This document shows positions 60,057 to 64,000 of a DNA stretch of 64,000 nt, piece by piece. The notes below the pieces were generated by a model. That model saw only the letters and a program-made list of their open reading frames with translations, did no database searches and had not been told where the DNA came from. The position numbers were made by a program, and so were the translations under genes. Origin of the DNA: Phallus indusiatus (lineage: Eukaryota; Basidiomycota; Agaricomycetes; Phallales; Phallaceae); NCBI GenBank assembly GCA_027605045.1, contig JAQFWX010000028.1, forward strand, positions 1 through 64,000. The letters run 5' to 3'. Within the stretch, counting starts at the first letter, position 1. The number at the start of each line of letters is the position of its first letter.

Positions 60057-63000
60057 ATGTCGGTGTCACTCTCATCGTCGCCGGACAGTCCGATGGACGT
60101 TGATAGTCTGCCGTTGTCTCCGTTCAACAGAGACGTATTATTTTATCGTCGTCAGAATGTGTGAGTCAACTATTGTTCAATATAAAATATTATTTTTCCC
60201 CTTCTCCTTTTGGAGGGACCCGGGTGCATGGCGAGGGTCCGCTCGGCTCTGGGCTGGCCGTGGAAGAGGGGTATGAACGGGGGTTTCTGCTCTAACCTTT
60301 TCTTTTTCGGTTTCTCGTATTTTTCTGCTTTCCTCTTCGTCCTCATTACTCGCGACGGTGCATGTTGAATGACTTACTACAGGGAATATGAGCTCACTGT
60401 CCGTCAACAGCCGAAGCAGGTGTGTACCCAAAATTTCCTTCATCGTTCCCTCCTCCTGTCTCACTCAAAATGTGCTAATCCATCTCCCAGGCTCGCATGT
60501 GCGGAGTAGGTGGTAAAGGCGCGTTTCACAGCTTTATATCCTTTCGCAAATCTCGAGTTTCAGGAATTCACTAACATACTTTTCAACAACAGCGGATCGA
60601 AGACCCATAGATCCTCCACCCATTGTCCAACTCCGTGTCATTAGTCGAGATAACCCGAATCCTCAAACTCCCGGTGCTGCAAACCAATCCTCCTCTTCAT
60701 CTTCCTCAAACGGTCATGGACAGTCATCTTATCTTCAAAATCCATACTATTTTATGTTTGCGTCCCTGGCTGCTCCGGATACAGACGAGGAATTGCATCT
60801 GCTTAAAGACGGAAAAACAAGATGCACCACTGGCTCGGTTGTTTCCAGTCTATATCACCTCAAGGACTCCGAAAATGGAGGGCAAGATGCTGGATTCTTT
60901 GTATTTCCTGACTTGAGCGTTAGGACAGAAGGGAGTTATAGACTGAAACTGACACTATTTGAGGTTATCGGGTATGTTGTTATTCCCCGTCATCAAGGCA
61001 AGGGCATTCACTTAGGATTTTTTTTTATTAATAATCGTGTATATCATTCATTATGGTATGCTGCGCAGTGGCCAAGTTCATCATTGCAAGTCCATCTTCT
61101 CCAAACCTTTTTATGTATACACTGCAAAGAAGTTTCCCGGCATGGAAGGTATGCATCTCGCGATGCACGCACGCACGCTACTCCGCATGCCTAATTTTGT
61201 ACTCATGTACATTTTAGAATCGACAAATTTATCATGCTCATTGGCTGATCAAGGTATCAAAATCCGTATTCGGAAAGATATCCGAGTTCGAAAACGTGTT
61301 CAAAGGGGGTTTGGCGACGATGATGACGATGACGACGACGACGACGATTTGGATCAAGACGATAGGCTGAGTTCAGAAGACAAACGGCATATGGGGCGGT
61401 TCAAAAGGAACTTGAAGAAACTCAAACTGATGAATGGAAACAGCACGAATGGGATAGATGAAGGCGTCGGCGTTATGCCTCCTTCCTCAGCGTCCTCGAT
61501 AGGAGCCGCAGTCGGGCCACCAGCCCATCATCATCCTCATCACATTGGAGTACAGCCGCCCTCTCATCCTCATCAGCCCGAACACCATCATCCGCCACCT
61601 TCCTCGCCATGGGCAATGATTGATCCAAACTTAACAAGTACGGGTGCATCAGCAGCGACGACTCCGTCTGCCGCACCACCTACACATCCCAACCCCCAGC
61701 AGCAACATCCTGGGCACCCGCATCCACAATCCGATCCCACCAAACCACCCATGGGACCGCCTGCGTCAACCATGTCGTCGACACCAGCGACGGTGTCACC
61801 AGCAACATCGTCGGCGTCAACAGCACCAGCTTCAGCCTCTTCTCCGTACTCTCATCCTCCTCCTCCCGCCCACTATGCGCCGCATCATCCCCCGCCGCCT
61901 CCACACCACCCTCCTCCCCATCCGTCTTCATACCCACCTTATTCAGTCTTCCCTTCACCTAACATGCCATATCCAGACCCCAGAGGAATGCATCCTCATG
62001 ATCCAGCTGCAGCTGCATATCATCAACATCATCCCCAACATCCGCCTCCAAGTCATCATTACGGATATCCACCAACTCCGGCACCACCCCCTCCGCCTCC
62101 GCATGCGGGACATGGGCATATGCACCCTCATGCGCCCCAAGCACCTCCGTCGTGGGACCACTATCACTCGAGCATGCAGCAGCACCAGCATCCACCTCCG
62201 CCCGGTGGAACGACGGGACCGCCTCCACCACCGCCGCCTGGTCCCTCCCAAGTAATGGGACAACAACAGCCTCCTCCTCCACCTCCTGCAGGCGGGTATG
62301 ATTTCAACGCAAACAGAGGGTACGGTCCGCCGCCACCCCCACCAACCCAGCATGTTCCTGTTCCAGGTCCTCCCCCTCCAAACGGCGCACCGCCAGCTTA
62401 TTCGTATGGCCATCATATGCCTATGCACCCACCTCCGCCTCCAGCACCACCCACGCATCCTCAGCATCCTCACAATCCGCATATGCATGCACACCAGATG
62501 TCTCCTCATCCGCACCCGTATGAAGGATACGGTGCACCACCTCCTGCTCCTCAACAACAACACCAAGCTATGCCTCCTCCTCCGCCGTCTGCAGCGAATA
62601 CAGGAGCACCAGGAGCGCCTGGTGAAAGTCCGTCTCATCTTACGCAGAATCAAGGTATTATGAATAGTCCTCAGCACGCGGAGTCGTCTCCTGGGCGAAA
62701 AGACTCCGCTACACCGGGTGTTGTCGGTGCGGGATCCAATCCTGCAAACGGAAATGTGCCGCCTCCTTCGGGTCCTGGTAATCCTTCGTCGACGTCGGTG
62801 TCAGGTCCGCCACCACCCTCTGCTCAGGCCGGTGCATCCGCTCCGGTTCCTGCGCCAGGTCCAACTCCAGCTCCTGCTCCTGCACCAGCTCCTCTTCATC
62901 CGCAAGCGTATTCATGGGGTCAACCACCTCCACATCCGCATACACACTACGCTCAGCCCGTCCATCCGATGCATCAACACCAACACCAGCATCAGCAACA

Positions 63001-63670
63001 GCAGTATGCGCCTCCCCCGCACGCGCAAGGCCCCCCGCCGCCACCTCCACCTCATACGCATGCGCACCCGGGGTATGGTATGCTTCCTCAGCATCAACAT
63101 CAACATCAAGCGCCGCCACAGTATTCATACCCGCCTCCACCTCCGCTGCAGCATCAACAGCAGCCTAATAATGGTGGTGCTGGTCCACCACCGCCAAATC
63201 ATATCCCGCCACCTTCACATCCTTCGCAGCAACAGCAACAGCCCCCGCCTCCGCCGCATAGCTGGTATTCTCCACAACCACAGCAAGGTCAAGGGCCACC
63301 ACCTCCACCACCACAGCAGCAGCAGCAAGGGCAGCCTCCATCTGGGCCACCTGGATCTGGACCACCACCGCCTCCTCAGTCTCAGTTTAGTTATTATGAT
63401 ACAGCGGCGGGAATGGGATATGGTGCGCATCATCCTCAGTCACAGCAGCAACCTCCCCCGTCGAATGGTCCTCCTCCCCCTTCTGCTGGTCCTCCACAGC
63501 ACCCGCATCAGCAGCAGCAGCACCAGCCACAGTCTCAGCAACCTCAACAGCAGCCGCAGCATCACCACGACTCGCAGTCTCAACAACAACAACAGTCCCA
63601 ACCACTACCACAAAATTCGAACCCTAACACAAATACAAACGCGTCGACATCCGTCAGTCCATCGCGTTAA
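60057..63670 (+). CDS. Velvet-family regulator, VelB-like, with long Pro/Gln/His-rich tail
   Basis: Velvet proteins are fungal transcription regulators with an NF-kB-like fold; they pair with each other and control development and secondary metabolism. ATG 60057 starts MSVSLSSSPDSPMDVDSLPL. Short exons then give YELTVRQQPKQARMCGVGGK, ADRRPIDPPPIVQLRV, NPYYFMFASLAAPDTDEELH, RCTTGSVVSSLYHLKD, GFFVFPDLSVRTEGSYRLKL then TLFEVIG, VYHCKSIFSKPFYVYTAKKF, and after splicing ESTNLSCSLADQGIKIRIRK. The velvet domain is complete. The last exon (from about 61219) begins with this and runs 815 codons through an Asp repeat (11 D), a basic KRHMGRFKRNLKKLK segment and a tail of Pro, Gln, His and Ser. The tail is far longer than the short ends I recall for ascomycete VelB. 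The RIRKDIRVRKR end favours VelB over VosA. A stop is at 63668-63670, but see the next feature. Confidence 0.9.
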
Positions 63671-63781
63671 TACTATCTCGTTGTTTACTGTTTAGTCATA
63701 TTCATTTTTCTTTTTTTTTATATATATTTGTGTGTCTGGTCCGCTGTTTTCCCGCACCCCTTCCCCTTCTCGCTTAATTAG

Positions 63782-64000
63782 ATGCATCATTCTCCACAAT
63801 TGCAGCATTCGCAGTCGCAATCTCAGGCGGGTCAGCATGGACAGCAGCAGGGCCAAAGCCAGGGTCAGAATCAGAGTCAGAGTCAGGTTTATAGACAGCT
63901 TACGCCTGCACCTGTACCGTCGTTGTCGTCTTCTCCGTCGAGATACGATGCGCAATCTAGAGGAGGACAGGATTTGAATTCGACTTCGCGGGGTGGTGGT
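63782..64000 (+). CDS. Gln-rich open frame running off the window (possible last exon of the velvet gene)
   Basis: From ATG 63782, right after a TTAATTAG acceptor-like site, a frame of Gln, Ser, His and Gly (MHHSPQLQHSQSQSQAGQHG and so on) stays open for 73 codons to the end of the window. Its composition continues that of the velvet tail. A GT at 63666, two bases before the velvet stop, could be the donor of a 115-bp intron, but the phase does not fit simply. It is either an alternative 3' exon, a broken tail extension, or a separate gene. Confidence 0.45.
   Translation, partial: MHHSPQLQHSQSQSQAGQHGQQQGQSQGQNQSQSQVYRQLTPAPVPSLSSSPSRYDAQSRGGQDLNSTSRGGG

Noticed and set aside
61644..63695. 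Several long frames on both strands over the velvet tail
   Set aside because: They are shadows of the repetitive CCX, CAX and CAG codons of the velvet exon; their His/Arg/Leu or Ala/Val composition is what frame-shifted repeats produce.

Overview
The window is the end of a chromosome from a filamentous basidiomycete, most likely an Agaricomycete. It opens with about 35 perfect 7-bp telomere repeats (CCCTAAA on this strand). The genes are broken by many short introns of roughly 37-110 bp. Several products belong to families I know mainly from Agaricomycetes: TET/JBP-like N-termini, DUF6533 seven-helix proteins, basidiomycete PQ-loop proteins, TRI5-like terpene synthases, CE9-type amidohydrolases and velvet factors. 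All exon chains were read by eye from splice signals and family similarity, so exact borders are provisional.

Layout. 1-245: telomere. 239-1327: minus-strand TET/JBP-like gene that the telomere interrupts. 1328-6234: gene-free subtelomere with minisatellites, a G-run tract and a dispersed GTGTCATCC repeat that becomes a 230-350 bp tandem array. 6235-6630: solo LTR with a 5-bp target-site duplication. 7928-10453: GH27 alpha-galactosidase with an 8-nt micro-exon. 11223-12218: unknown basic low-complexity protein. 15769-17285: XLF/Nej1-like end-joining factor. 17286-22354: gene-poor. 22355-26623: GH35 beta-galactosidase. 27095-28357: RluA-type pseudouridine synthase. 28710-42545: seven genes (DUF6533 membrane protein, possible short gene, PQ-loop protein, TRI5-like terpene synthase, Kre9/Knh1-like wall protein, importin-13/Kap122, membrane-anchored cupredoxin). 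43569-45339: small uncertain genes and an SDHAF4 homologue. 45997-47213: a tail-to-tail pair of about 60-residue secreted six-cysteine peptides with identical five-exon structure. 47619-51338: membrane-anchored amidohydrolase. 52283-54315: Baeyer-Villiger-type flavin monooxygenase. 54316-60056: gene-poor. 60057-63670: velvet (VelB-like) regulator with a very long Pro/Gln/His-rich tail, followed by a Gln-rich frame still open at the window end.

Functionally, the two galactosidases suit degradation of plant galactosides. The terpene synthase and monooxygenase could act in secondary metabolism but are 18 kb apart among housekeeping genes, so I do not call a cluster. The most unusual items are the micro-exon cysteine peptide pair, the telomere joined inside an exon of a TET/JBP-like gene, and the 8-nt exon in the alpha-galactosidase.
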